A DNA stretch of 64,000 nt from Brevibacterium zhoupengii (GTDB taxonomy: Bacteria; Actinomycetota; Actinomycetes; Actinomycetales; Brevibacteriaceae): the NCBI RefSeq assembly GCF_021117425.1, contig NZ_CP088298.1:310001-374000 (forward strand). Direction: 5' to 3'. The stretch's first letter is position 1. Each line of letters begins with the position of its first letter. A program made the position numbers and the translations under genes. Under the pieces are notes generated by a model. The model made no database searches and was not told the DNA's origin. It saw only the letters and a program-made list of their open reading frames with translations. Of the stretch, positions 34,707 through 42,918 are shown piece by piece.

Positions 34707-35882
34707 TCAGTTCTTCTTCGGACCGTCATAGATACGACGGCTGAACACGATCACAAATGTCAGCGCGAGCGCCACGATGCCGGTGATCGCGAACAGCAGG
34801 GCCCACCGATCGTCCTCGCCGAGGGTGCCTCCGACCGCCGTGCCCAACGCGCTGCCGGCGAAGAGGAATCCGGCGAACAGTGCGACCACTGTCCCGCGTG
34901 CCTGCGGCAGGACCGCGGTGGCCCAGGTCTGCAGCGAGGAATGCTGGAATGACCAGGTCGTTCCCAGCAGAAGAGCGGCGATGATGACCGTCAGCGTCGA
35001 CAGATGGATGGTGAGAAGCCCGAAGGCGATCACCGTGGCGGTACCGCCGATGGCGATGAGCCGCGGCATGCTCAATCGTCGACTGAGGGCTTTGACCATG
35101 CGGGTGGTGATGATGACGCCGACCCCATAGGCCGCGGTGGCAAGGCCAGCGACGGCCGCGCCGATGCCCTGCGACTGCAGCGCCGGTGCCAGCAGCGTCA
35201 GCACCCCGAGGACCACGGCGCCCTCGACGAACGCCAAGGTGATGACGATGAGTACCCACCGGTGGGTAATCGCGGCTCGGATGGTTGCGATGACTCCGCC
35301 CTGTTCCTCACGTGGTGGTTCCGGCAGTCGGCGAAGTCCGAAGGCGCAGACGATCGCGAGGACAGCGGGGATGGCGAAGACGATTCTCCAATCGGCGAAG
35401 TGCGCCAGGACTCCGGCCAATGCTGTGGCACTGGCGGTTCCGACGGCGATCGCAGCCATGAGATCGGTCAGAGCCGGTTGCCGATGCGCCTCGGCGACGG
35501 TGTCCCCGACATAGGTCATCGAGGTCGGGACGACGGCCCCATAGAACGCACCTGACAAGGCGCGTGCAATGACGAGGATAGTCAGATTCGGGGCGAATGT
35601 CGCCACCACTCCCGCCGCGGCCGCAGCCAAAAGTGTTGCCTTCATCAGTCGGATGCGCCCGAGGCGGTCGGAGAGCACTCCCCAGACAGGCTGGCTGATG
35701 CCGTAGGCCAAGAAGTAGGCACTGGCGATGGTCAGTGCCTGGGCAAGGGATGCGCCGAGGTCGTGGGCGACGAGCACGACGAGAGGGCTGATGGCGAAAC
35801 GATCGAAGCTGCTGACGAACGCCGCCACGGAGACAGGAAACGGGGGACGCGTCGGACCAGGTAGAACAGCGGCAGCACTCAC
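34707..35882 (-). CDS. MFS efflux-type transporter
   Basis: 391 residues and 12 hydrophobic segments. Motif A reads GVLSDRLGRIRLMKA between helices 2 and 3. A polar loop after helix 6 holds RRLPEPPREEQ. The size and absence of extra loops fit drug/arabinose-type efflux pumps (DHA1 or AraJ-like). The substrate is unknown. Its promoter lies in the 181-bp gap shared with the small peptide gene on the other strand. Confidence 0.88.
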   Translation of the reverse strand: MSAAAVLPGPTRPPFPVSVAAFVSSFDRFAISPLVVLVAHDLGASLAQALTIASAYFLAYGISQPVWGVLSDRLGRIRLMKATLLAAAAAGVVATFAPNLTILVIARALSGAFYGAVVPTSMTYVGDTVAEAHRQPALTDLMAAIAVGTASATALAGVLAHFADWRIVFAIPAVLAIVCAFGLRRLPEPPREEQGGVIATIRAAITHRWVLIVITLAFVEGAVVLGVLTLLAPALQSQGIGAAVAGLATAAYGVGVIITTRMVKALSRRLSMPRLIAIGGTATVIAFGLLTIHLSTLTVIIAALLLGTTWSFQHSSLQTWATAVLPQARGTVVALFAGFLFAGSALGTAVGGTLGEDDRWALLFAITGIVALALTFVIVFSRRIYDGPKKN

Positions 35883-35989
35883 GATGGATCACTGTACTCC
35901 GGACACGGCGAAGCACGGGTGGCTTTCGACTGCTATTTGTTACCAAGGGGTATGTTAAATCAGATGCGCAATTGGACAGAATAGTGGCT

Positions 35990-36018
35990 TTGACCTCGGG
36001 AAATATCACTGATTAAAT
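35990..36018 (+). promoter_or_regulatory. Sigma-70-type promoter of the small peptide gene
   Basis: TTGACC at 35990-35995 (five of six consensus bases), a 17-bp spacer, and TTAAAT at 36013-36018 (four of six). The predicted start near 36025 gives a leader of about 40 nt before the peptide ATG at 36064. Confidence 0.55.
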
Positions 36019-36063
36019 CAAGGTGCCTTCATAAATGTGAAGGGTCAAAACGAAGGGAACATC

Positions 36064-36126
36064 ATGATCAACCTCAACCTGCCTGACATCCTCAACTCCA
36101 TCCTTGCGGCTCTCGGCCTCGCCTGA
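36064..36126 (+). CDS. Candidate 20-residue hydrophobic peptide gene
   Basis: ATG to TGA encodes MINLNLPDILNSILAALGLA. A good ribosome binding site (GAAGGGA, 36052-36058) lies 5 nt before the ATG, a promoter-like pair is at 35990-36018, and tandem hairpins follow at 36144-36197. Residues 8-20 would form a helix with N/D/S on one face early on and a fully apolar end; there is no positive side chain. Possible roles are a secreted or membrane-active peptide, a small membrane-protein partner, or a leader peptide. I recognise no family. Translation is supported only by signal spacing. Confidence 0.6.
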   Translation: MINLNLPDILNSILAALGLA

Positions 36127-36143
36127 TCTGACTACGGATTGAC

Positions 36144-36197
36144 GCGACGGCAACCGTCGCAACGAAGGCTTCTTCTCGATTGAGAAGGGGCCTTCGT
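36144..36197 (+). terminator. Tandem hairpins after the small peptide gene
   Basis: First hairpin GCGACGG-CAA-CCGTCGC (36144-36160). Second, a 14-bp stem 36164-36177 with 36182-36195 around GATT, containing two G-U pairs and extended by two pairs (36162-36197). The second looks like a terminator stem but has no T-run. These end the peptide transcript 18-71 nt after its stop. Confidence 0.65.
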
Positions 36198-36273
36198 CGC
36201 CTCCTCGGTCCGGGAGCGGCCCGATGCTAACTCGCTAGGGCAGGTCCTCGTCACTTCACATGCGTGGTGGTGG

Positions 36274-36332
36274 TCAGGCAGTCTCGTCGAGTATTTCACC
36301 GAAGCGGCGCAGAACGTGGCTGCACCAGGCGC
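36274..36332 (-). pseudogene. Remnant of an SRPBCC (AHSA1-like) gene 3' end
   Basis: Read on the minus strand, this stretch gives SHVLRRFGEILDETA then stop, almost the same as the SHVLRRFGEILDEAA end of the intact gene at 42025-42489; the DNA match covers about 58 bp. Upstream of it the similarity stops and no SRPBCC domain remains, so only the last 18-20 codons survive. The 300-bp stretch 36127-36424 otherwise holds the peptide-gene hairpins and the leader of the MerR gene. Confidence 0.7.
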
Positions 36333-36424
36333 TTTTGCTTTCTCTATCGTGGAGCCTGGCGTTGGTTGGTAGCGTTTGCCTGGAGCACGTGGAACGGGAC
36401 CGAAGCGGAAGGAAGAGGCGGCTG

Positions 36425-37126
36425 ATGGCGTGGAGCACGCGGGAACTCGCTGAGCTTGCGGGGACGTCCCTGCGAGCGGTACGGCATTACCACGACCAGG
36501 GTCTGCTGCCCGAGCCGCCCCGTGCGTCGAACGGGTACAAGCACTACGGGGTTCGGCATCTGATCCAGCTGATGCACATCAGACGGCTGGTCGACCTGGG
36601 TGTGCCGCTGGCCGACATTCCCACCTTGGACCCGTCTGCCGACAGCTACCGGGAGACCTTGGAACTCCTGGCCTCGGAGGCCACCGCTGAGATCGACCGG
36701 CTGGTCGTGGTCAGAGGCAAGATCGCCCAACTGCTCGAGGAGCCGGAGGCGTGGGAGATGTCCAGCGGGACGACGGGCAGCGCGGACGGCGACTTCCTCA
36801 CGGTCCTCTCCCAGGTGCTGGACGAAGACTCGCTCCAGGCCTGGCGGCAAATGGGTGACTCGATCCCTGACGCCCAGGTCGTGGCCGACTTCGAGAATCT
36901 GCCTGAAGATGCTTCGGCAGAGGTACGCGAGGACGTCGCAGTGCGGATGACAGAGGCGGTCCGCGACGGTCTCGCCGCGTCTCCCGAGCTGCGCGATCCT
37001 CGGTTCGGCGAGGACACCTCGCGCACGCTGGGGACGCGGAGCATCGGCGAGGCCCTGGTCGAACTGTATTCGCCGGCGCAGCTGCGAGTGCTGGCCAGGT
37101 GCCATGAGCTGCTGTCCGCCGGATAA
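36425..37126 (+). CDS. MerR-family regulator
   Basis: 233 residues from the ATG at 36425, chosen for the GGAAGAGG site; the frame extends upstream to 36260 but runs through the SRPBCC remnant there. The MerR winged helix (about 1-70) reads STRELAELAGTSLRAVRHYHDQGLLPEPPR. The C-terminal 160 residues are helical and lack metal-binding Cys, suggesting an organic effector. It is a paralogue of the regulator at 39955-40716. Converges on the S9 peptidase gene with a 9-bp gap. Confidence 0.88.
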   Translation: MAWSTRELAELAGTSLRAVRHYHDQGLLPEPPRASNGYKHYGVRHLIQLMHIRRLVDLGVPLADIPTLDPSADSYRETLELLASEATAEIDRLVVVRGKIAQLLEEPEAWEMSSGTTGSADGDFLTVLSQVLDEDSLQAWRQMGDSIPDAQVVADFENLPEDASAEVREDVAVRMTEAVRDGLAASPELRDPRFGEDTSRTLGTRSIGEALVELYSPAQLRVLARCHELLSAG

Positions 37127-37135
37127 GTGAGTCAC

Positions 37136-39022
37136 TCAACCGGCCGGCGCGGTCGAGGGTACCCTCGCCAGGTGGCGCGCGAAGAACCAATCGGCCACGT
37201 GGAATAGGGTCAGTACGTTCTGCGGATTGATGATGAAGTGCCCCTCGTCGGGGAACACGAGGTACTCCACGTCGTTGCCCCGTTCCCGCAGACCGGCGAC
37301 GATCCGGTCGGAGTTCTCCCGTCTCACTCGTACATCATTGGCGCCCTGCACCACCATCAGCGGGGCCCGGATGTCACCAACCCGGGTGATCGGTGATCGT
37401 GCCGTCATGTCGGCGGCCTGCTCCGGAACCGACGGGTCGCCCACGTACCGGTACCAGTTGTTCGCGAGTCCTGCTCTCGCATATTCCGGTAAGGATCGCA
37501 TGTAGTCGACGAGGTCGGAGACACCCACATATTCGACCGCTGCAGCGAAGCGTTCAGGGGTGAACGCGAGGCTCACCAGAGCAGCATAGCCACCGTAGGA
37601 TCCGCCGAACACCCCGATCCGCTCCCGGTCCGCATAGCCTTGGTCGATAGCCCAGTCGACGGCGTCGATGAGGTCATCGTGCATGCGTCCGGCGAACTCA
37701 CCCACGCCAGCCTCCATGTGAGTGCGTCCGAAGCCGGCGGAGCCGCGGAACTGGGGCTGCAGCACGGCGTATCCACGGTTCGCCCAAAGCTGGACAGTGG
37801 AGTCATAGCCCCACCAGTCCCGTGTCCAGGGTCCTCCGTGTGGCATCAGCACCAGGGGCAGGTCCCGCGGCTCCTCGTTCACAGGGAGCGTGAGGTAGGC
37901 GGGCAGTCGCAGCCCATCTCGAGCTCTGATCTCGATGCTCTCGACGGGGGCGAGCAGATCAGCGTTCAGATGCTCCAATGTTCGTGCCAGGAGCCGGCTG
38001 CGACCGGTCTCGTGATCGTAGAGCCAGGTCTGGGGATCGTTGTCGTGCAGAAACGACACCACCCATCGTCGCTGGTCGACATCGCTGGTGATCGTGCTGA
38101 TGTCCCCGTCGCACAGCGTCCCCACGGCCTCCAGGACCTCCGCGAAATGCGGGTCGAGCGGGTGGGTATGCATGCGCATCCCGTGATAGCGCACCCCGAG
38201 CAGCTCGCCGGTGCGACGGTCGCGGATGAGCGGGGACGGCAGGTTCGTGAAGACCAGCGGCCGCGAGTCCAGGTCGGCTTGGGGATGGTGATGGATGATC
38301 GTCTCCTCCCCAGTGTTCAGGTCAAGCCGAGCTGGATGCAGGTGATCGGTCCCGCGGTAGGAGCCGAACCATATGCCCGTCCCATCGGGAGTGGCCTCAA
38401 AAGGGTAGACGTCCATCGGGTAGGCATCCCCGTCGAAGGTGGTGATGAGCGACTGGCCTCGCCAGAGGCACCAAGAGCCGTCCGCCCGAATGCTCCTCCA
38501 CAGGAGCGTATCGCCGACGAGCATCCAGGTGCTTCCCTCCCCGGGGCTGGGAGCGAGCCGGGTCAGGGTGCCGGTGGTGATCTCGAGGTCGTAGAGATCG
38601 AACTCGGTGGCGGTCTCGGCATTCAGCTGCAGGGTGGCGTGTCCGGGGCGGTCCAGGCGGAGCTCGAGGTTCTGGGCCGTGGCACCGGGGAACGGAGTGA
38701 GGTCCACCGCCGGGGTTCCGGGCTCGTCGAGGTCGATGCGGAAGACGTGCCAATTCTCGTCGCCCCCGCTGTCCTGCTGATAGAGCAGGTGGCGGGAGTC
38801 TTCTGCCCAGAGATACCGAACGATGGAGCGAGCATCGTCGGCGGTGACACATCGGGGCGCCGTGTCGGCATCGATCTCCTCGACCCAGATGTTGAGCCGC
38901 TCGTGCCACATTGACAGGTACGCCAACCGGGTGCCGTCCGGGGAGATCGTGATCCCCGAGCGCTCCGGCGGTCGCAGGAAGTCTTCGATGGTGATGGTCG
39001 GGTTGGTCGGGTTGGTTGACAT
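37136..39022 (-). CDS. S9-family serine peptidase (prolyl oligopeptidase/acylaminoacyl-peptidase type)
   Basis: 628 residues from the ATG at 39022, which overlaps the stop of the upstream membrane-protein gene by 1 bp (TGATG). The N-terminal part (about 20-340) is a beta-propeller with repeated sheet pattern; the catalytic domain (about 380-620) has the nucleophile Ser475 in VFGGSYGGYAAL, the Asp near VVQGANDVRV and the His in PDEGHF. No signal peptide, so cytoplasmic. It cleaves short peptides. A longer frame running up to 39793 is a shadow of the membrane-protein gene. Confidence 0.9.
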   Translation of the reverse strand: MSTNPTNPTITIEDFLRPPERSGITISPDGTRLAYLSMWHERLNIWVEEIDADTAPRCVTADDARSIVRYLWAEDSRHLLYQQDSGGDENWHVFRIDLDEPGTPAVDLTPFPGATAQNLELRLDRPGHATLQLNAETATEFDLYDLEITTGTLTRLAPSPGEGSTWMLVGDTLLWRSIRADGSWCLWRGQSLITTFDGDAYPMDVYPFEATPDGTGIWFGSYRGTDHLHPARLDLNTGEETIIHHHPQADLDSRPLVFTNLPSPLIRDRRTGELLGVRYHGMRMHTHPLDPHFAEVLEAVGTLCDGDISTITSDVDQRRWVVSFLHDNDPQTWLYDHETGRSRLLARTLEHLNADLLAPVESIEIRARDGLRLPAYLTLPVNEEPRDLPLVLMPHGGPWTRDWWGYDSTVQLWANRGYAVLQPQFRGSAGFGRTHMEAGVGEFAGRMHDDLIDAVDWAIDQGYADRERIGVFGGSYGGYAALVSLAFTPERFAAAVEYVGVSDLVDYMRSLPEYARAGLANNWYRYVGDPSVPEQAADMTARSPITRVGDIRAPLMVVQGANDVRVRRENSDRIVAGLRERGNDVEYLVFPDEGHFIINPQNVLTLFHVADWFFARHLARVPSTAPAG

Positions 39023-39723
39023 CAGAGGTCCTTCTCTTCGAACTGGTCGGCGGCGGCATCGTCCGATCTGTGGCCAGCAGCGGTCTCGTCGTAACGCGAT
39101 TCGGCGGCGCGGAGCCGCTTCGTGCTGTGGCGGAACGCCCAGATCACGACGAGGGCGAGTGCGATAGTTAGCGGTGCGCCCATCACGACATCCGCGACCC
39201 CCAGGCCGGTGATATTGCCCGAGACGTACATCCACTGCTGCACGACGAACTTGGCGGCGTGAACTACTGCGATGGCCGAGGTGGCTATGAGGTGCGCGTG
39301 CAGAGTGGGGCGGTCCTCCCTCCAGGCGTGGGTGCCTCCGTGTACGGCGTTCCAGATGATGCCGGTCAGGGGGCGTTGGACCGCGACGGAGATCGCGGTG
39401 GGGATGAAGATAGCAAGGGCGAACCAGATGCCGATGACGAAGAAGTCCCGGACCGAACCGGTCCAGACCACGAGGCCGGCGGCCACTCCCACGCCGAGCA
39501 GACTGCCGATCGCCGAGGCTGCCTTCTCTCCCTGCAGCAGTCGGACGATGAACAGTACGCCTCCCACTCCGATCGCCACGGCAAGCGTGGGCATCAGGGG
39601 TAAGAAGAGCTGAGCCACCACCAAGGCGATGACGGGGATCGTCGAGAAGAGGAGCCCCCAGGCTCCACCCATCTGCTCGATCACCTGCTGAGTGGTGGTG
39701 CTTTCTGTCTTGTCGGTACTCAT
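39022..39723 (-). CDS. DUF3159-type membrane protein
   Basis: 233 residues from the ATG at 39723 (AAGGAGG site), six to seven hydrophobic segments between residues 20 and 205, and a charged C-terminal tail. Features shared with DUF3159 proteins of actinobacteria are the opening MGGAWGLLFSTIPV, the central RPLTGIIWN and the THAWRED loop. Function unknown. Coupled to the S9 peptidase by a TGATG overlap. Confidence 0.85.
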   Translation of the reverse strand: MSTDKTESTTTQQVIEQMGGAWGLLFSTIPVIALVVAQLFLPLMPTLAVAIGVGGVLFIVRLLQGEKAASAIGSLLGVGVAAGLVVWTGSVRDFFVIGIWFALAIFIPTAISVAVQRPLTGIIWNAVHGGTHAWREDRPTLHAHLIATSAIAVVHAAKFVVQQWMYVSGNITGLGVADVVMGAPLTIALALVVIWAFRHSTKRLRAAESRYDETAAGHRSDDAAADQFEEKDL

Positions 39724-39805
39724 CGTGCGCCTCCTTCGCAATGTCGTCGAGGACTGCTTTCAACAAGGAGTACACACTGTGCCGGAGCGGCACACTCCAC
39801 CCCTA

Positions 39806-39956
39806 AGAGGTCAAATGTGAGGTAAATCATAGTAATGCCGCCGCGATCGGTGTATGAGACTGCCGGAGGCGTCTTGCTCGCCTAGACAGGGGAAGCCGCA
39901 CGGAAAGGTGAGTCAGTTTGACCTCTCCTGTGGCGTGAACTCCAGCTTTGACCTCT
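39806..39956. repeat. Three TTTGACCTCT elements upstream of the DUF3159 gene
   Basis: TTTGACCTCT occurs at 39917-39926 and 39947-39956, exactly 30 bp apart, and inverted at 39806-39815. GTGCCG-GAG-CGGCAC lies close by (about 39780-39794). The 231-bp gap 39724-39954 holds only these elements. TGACC half-sites also occur in the MerR-type operator at 41941, so these may bind the MerR protein encoded alongside. Confidence 0.45.
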
Positions 39957-40716
39957 AGGGATGCGGCCGCCGCTGTGCGCGCGGCTGATCCGTTTCAAGA
40001 CGTTGTTGGAGCATGTGCATCGCCCGGTGCTGCATCGGGCTGAGGTTGCGGGCGCCCAATTGGTCGAGTAATTCGGCGCCGAGGGGATCGAGGGACGATA
40101 TGACTTCGGCAGTCTCGACGAGTGGTCGGATCTGCTCAACCCAGTCCTCGATCAGTGCCTCGACCTCGCGGTCCGAAGTGTCGGCATCGAGGGCGTAGAA
40201 GCGCTTCGTCAGAGTGGTCAAGGCCGTTCTGGAGTCATCCGGGACATCGAGCAAGGCGGCCAGGCCCGCCGCCCCATCCTCTCCGAGCAGATGCGCGACA
40301 AGGACGAGCTGCTCTCGCTCGAACCGGGCCATGTGATCGGGAACGCCCTGAGTCGGCTCGGCGTGCGCGGCCGAGAGCTCCAGCGGCAGGTCGAGCGGGG
40401 CGCCGGTTCTGCGCAGCACGTCGATGTTGGCGCGGCGGGCGCTGAGCCGTTCGATCTCGGCCGCAGCCTGGTGATCGAGCTGGTCGAGCAGCTCCTCGGC
40501 TGCCGTGGGGTCGTCCAGCACTTCGGGGAGCGCAGACAGCGGGATGCCTAGGGCCGTCAGTCGCGTAATCCGCAGAACGCGCACGAGGTGGCCGACGTCG
40601 TACTGCCGGTAGTCCCCGGATGTTCGCGGCGGCTCGGCCAGCAATCCGATTTGATGGTAGTGGCGCAGCGTGCGCACGGTGACGCCGGCCAGGTCGGCGA
40701 GTTCACTGCTGAGCAT
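39955..40716 (-). CDS. MerR-family regulator
   Basis: 253 residues from the ATG at 40716 (GAAGGAGGAG site). The N-terminal MerR domain reads SSELADLAGVTVRTLRHYHQIGLLAEPPR; the helical C-terminal effector region has no metal Cys. It overlaps the end of the MFS gene by 14 bp, so the two are cotranscribed and the regulator probably controls its own pump through the dyad at 41941-41959. Paralogue of the protein at 36425-37126. Confidence 0.9.
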   Translation of the reverse strand: MLSSELADLAGVTVRTLRHYHQIGLLAEPPRTSGDYRQYDVGHLVRVLRITRLTALGIPLSALPEVLDDPTAAEELLDQLDHQAAAEIERLSARRANIDVLRRTGAPLDLPLELSAAHAEPTQGVPDHMARFEREQLVLVAHLLGEDGAAGLAALLDVPDDSRTALTTLTKRFYALDADTSDREVEALIEDWVEQIRPLVETAEVISSLDPLGAELLDQLGARNLSPMQHRAMHMLQQRLETDQPRAQRRPHP

Positions 40717-41923
40717 CGGACTCCTCCTTCGGGTCCAGATCGCGCAGGGCACGCGAACCGATCACGGCCAGGAGGACGATAATCCACACGCCGGTGACGC
40801 CGGCTCCGGCCAGCAGCGGCGAGCCGAGTTCGGCGAGCACACCTGCCAGCGCGATTCCCGCCGGCGCAGCAACAGTCAGCAAGGCCGTCTTGACGCTGAG
40901 CACCCGTCCAAGAAGATTATCAGGGGTGTGCTGGACCTGCAGGACTCCGGTGACCGCACCGACCACGGCATTGCCGAGCCCCAGGGTCGCCGCTCCGGCG
41001 AACACGATTGTGGGGGAGTGCAGCGAGGCCATCAGCGCGAATCCCACGGTGGTGACGAGGATGCCCGATGACAGCCAGATCCGCGATGACAGCCTGGTCC
41101 CGACGGCGCTGTAGACTCCAGCTCCGACCAGCATCCCGGCTGCGAGAGCGGTGAGGACGAGGCCCAACAGCCCGGGGCGGGAGATCAGGTCGAAGTACAC
41201 CGGCATCACCAGCCCTTGCAGTCCGCCCAGGGCAACTGCAAGACCCAGGACCAGGATCGTGGTGCCCAACAGGAATCGGCTCCTTCCCACGACCAGCAGG
41301 CCATCGAGGAGTCCCCGCATCAGGGGCTGACGCGAGATGAGTGAGGAGTCGACCTCCCCGAGGCGGCGAGGCAGCATTCGGGTCAGCACCGCTGCGAGGG
41401 CAGATGTCACTGCGGTGATCCACAGGACGGCCATGGGGTCGAAAGCGGCCAGGAGAACGCCGGCGGCAGCGGGACCGATCACTAGGGCGACCGAGGTCAG
41501 AGTCTGGCGCATGCCCACCACGCGCTGCAGATCCAGGCCGGTGTGCCGGGCCACCATGGGAGCGAGCACTTCACGGGCCGTCATGCCCGGAACATCGCCG
41601 AAGGCTCCCAGAATGCCGAGCACGATGAACCAGGTCAGGTCGAGCCCCCACAGCAAGTTCACGAGCGGCAGCGCCGCGATCGCCGCGGCGGAGATCACGT
41701 CTGAGACCACCGAGGCCGTGCGCCTGTTGATCCGGTCGATGATGACGCCGCTGAGGAGGCCGACCGCGACGGAGGGGATCGCGGTCGCGGTGGCCAGGGC
41801 GGACATGCCCAGTGGGCTGCCCGTGATCTGCAGGACGATCAGCGGCAGCGCCACGGAGGCGATGCCGTTGCCGAGCAGGCTCAGCAGGTGGGAGGCGTAA
41901 TAGGCAAGTGCGACGAGGGGCAT
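40703..41923 (-). CDS. MFS transporter (MFS_3/enterobactin-exporter type)
   Basis: 406 residues with 10-12 hydrophobic segments. The loop motif GVIIDRINRRTASVVSD and the later LGNAVVGAVTGVLQVQHTPD fit the MFS_3 branch that includes macrolide and siderophore exporters. Paired with a MerR regulator, it is likely a drug-responsive efflux pump. Start region has a weak ribosome binding site. Confidence 0.87.
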   Translation of the reverse strand: MPLVALAYYASHLLSLLGNGIASVALPLIVLQITGSPLGMSALATATAIPSVAVGLLSGVIIDRINRRTASVVSDVISAAAIAALPLVNLLWGLDLTWFIVLGILGAFGDVPGMTAREVLAPMVARHTGLDLQRVVGMRQTLTSVALVIGPAAAGVLLAAFDPMAVLWITAVTSALAAVLTRMLPRRLGEVDSSLISRQPLMRGLLDGLLVVGRSRFLLGTTILVLGLAVALGGLQGLVMPVYFDLISRPGLLGLVLTALAAGMLVGAGVYSAVGTRLSSRIWLSSGILVTTVGFALMASLHSPTIVFAGAATLGLGNAVVGAVTGVLQVQHTPDNLLGRVLSVKTALLTVAAPAGIALAGVLAELGSPLLAGAGVTGVWIIVLLAVIGSRALRDLDPKEESDAQQ

Positions 41924-41940
41924 AGGTTCAGTGAAAACTA

Positions 41941-41959
41941 TGACCTTACGTCGGGGTCA
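41941..41959. promoter_or_regulatory. MerR-type operator upstream of the MFS-MerR operon
   Basis: TGACC-N9-GGTCA (19 bp), 18 bp upstream of the MFS start, with TTGACC on the coding (minus) strand as a possible -35. The pattern matches the long dyads that MerR proteins bind between promoter elements. No good -10 is seen at the expected spacing. Confidence 0.55.
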
Positions 41960-42024
41960 AGCACGACAACTTAGAGGATTTGAGAGGTCCGAATACGTTC
42001 GGGCGGTGCCCGGGACCGCACCGG

Positions 42025-42489
42025 TCAGGCAGCTTCGTCGAGTATTTCGCCGAAGCGACGTAGGACGTGGCTGCGCCAGCCGCCACCCATGAATTTCCGA
42101 GACATCTGCTGGGTCGCGTCATCTGGGTCGAAGCCTGCGTGTTCGAGGAACAGGCGGGTGCCCTTCCCCTCGGCCTGCAGCGTCCAGGTGATGGTCCAGT
42201 CGGCAGGCGAGGTCGTAGACTCCGGCGGGTTGGCATCGGCCCAGCTGATCTGCAGGCGCTCCTCGGGCACGAGCTCGAGGACCTCGCAGGCGACGACACC
42301 GGAGAATCCGGTCTGCTCAATCGGCTGCCCCTGGAAATTGAACCTGTGGCCCACAACGGGTTCGAAGTCGTTGGGCATGAGCCACTGCTCCATGAGCTCA
42401 GGCGTCGTCAGGGCACGCCAGACCTTGCCTGGCGGATGTGGGAAATACTGTTCTACTTCAATGCGGGTGAGGTCGCCGGTGTCAGTCAT
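42025..42489 (-). CDS. SRPBCC (AHSA1/CalC-like) domain protein
   Basis: 154 residues. The helix-grip fold opens IEVEQYFPHPPGKVWRALTTPELMEQWLMP, the usual AHSA1 start, and ends GWRSHVLRRFGEILDEAA. Its start overlaps the ArsR gene by 4 bp; this ArsR-SRPBCC pairing is very common in actinobacteria. The ligand is unknown. A partial copy of the 3' end lies at 36274-36332. Confidence 0.9.
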   Translation of the reverse strand: MTDTGDLTRIEVEQYFPHPPGKVWRALTTPELMEQWLMPNDFEPVVGHRFNFQGQPIEQTGFSGVVACEVLELVPEERLQISWADANPPESTTSPADWTITWTLQAEGKGTRLFLEHAGFDPDDATQQMSRKFMGGGWRSHVLRRFGEILDEAA

Positions 42490-42845
42490 TCGTCGTCATC
42501 TCTTTCGGGTTGGTCGTCCATGGTGTCGAGAACTCCGCCGAGCGCGGTCAGGCGACCGCGCCAGAATCGTTCGTAGGGATTGAGCCAATCGATGAGCTGA
42601 GCCATCGGCTCGCCGGTGACTCTGTAGACGCGGAAGCGCCCCTCCTGTCGTTCCTCGACGAGAGCCGATTCCCGCAGTGCGCGCAGGTGCTCGGAGACGC
42701 TGGGTCGGGCCATGTCGAACTTCTCGGCGATCTCGCCGGCGGTGTGCTCGCCGTCAAGGAGGGCGTCGAGGATGTCGCGGCGAGTGGGGTTAGCGAGTGC
42801 CGCGAACACGTCGTCGAGTGGTCCGCTCTTGTTGCGTCTGGGCAT
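42486..42845 (-). CDS. ArsR-family regulator
   Basis: 119 residues from the ATG at 42845; a longer frame would run into the promoter palindrome. Winged helix: DDVFAALANPTRRDILDALLDGEHTAGEIAEKFDMARPSVSEHLRALRES in outline (about 10-60 of the protein). It has no ELCVCDL-type metal motif, so it is not an arsenic sensor. Pairs with the SRPBCC gene (ATGA overlap). Confidence 0.9.
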   Translation of the reverse strand: MPRRNKSGPLDDVFAALANPTRRDILDALLDGEHTAGEIAEKFDMARPSVSEHLRALRESALVEERQEGRFRVYRVTGEPMAQLIDWLNPYERFWRGRLTALGGVLDTMDDQPERDDDE

Positions 42846-42858
42846 GCCACCACAATAG

Positions 42859-42874
42859 GTAGGAAAAAACCTAC
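42859..42874. promoter_or_regulatory. Candidate ArsR operator GTAGG-A6-CCTAC
   Basis: Inverted repeat GTAGG/CCTAC around six A residues, 14 bp upstream of the ArsR start. Placed where repressor binding would block the ArsR-SRPBCC promoter. TAGGTTTTTTCCTA-type sites are common for this ArsR group. Confidence 0.6.
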
Positions 42875-42918
42875 ATGTCAAGATCGCCGTGGTGAGTTCG
42901 AGATTTGTACGGAAGAAT

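Noticed and set aside
36260..36424. Longer N terminus for the MerR protein (start at 36260)
   Set aside because: This stretch is antisense to the SRPBCC remnant, and the MerR domain starts directly after the ATG at 36425, which has a ribosome binding site.
37136..39793. A single 885-residue reading frame covering the S9 peptidase and its upstream region
   Set aside because: The first 257 residues are Arg/His-rich shadow of the DUF3159 membrane-protein gene in another frame; the peptidase starts at 39022 with a TGATG overlap.
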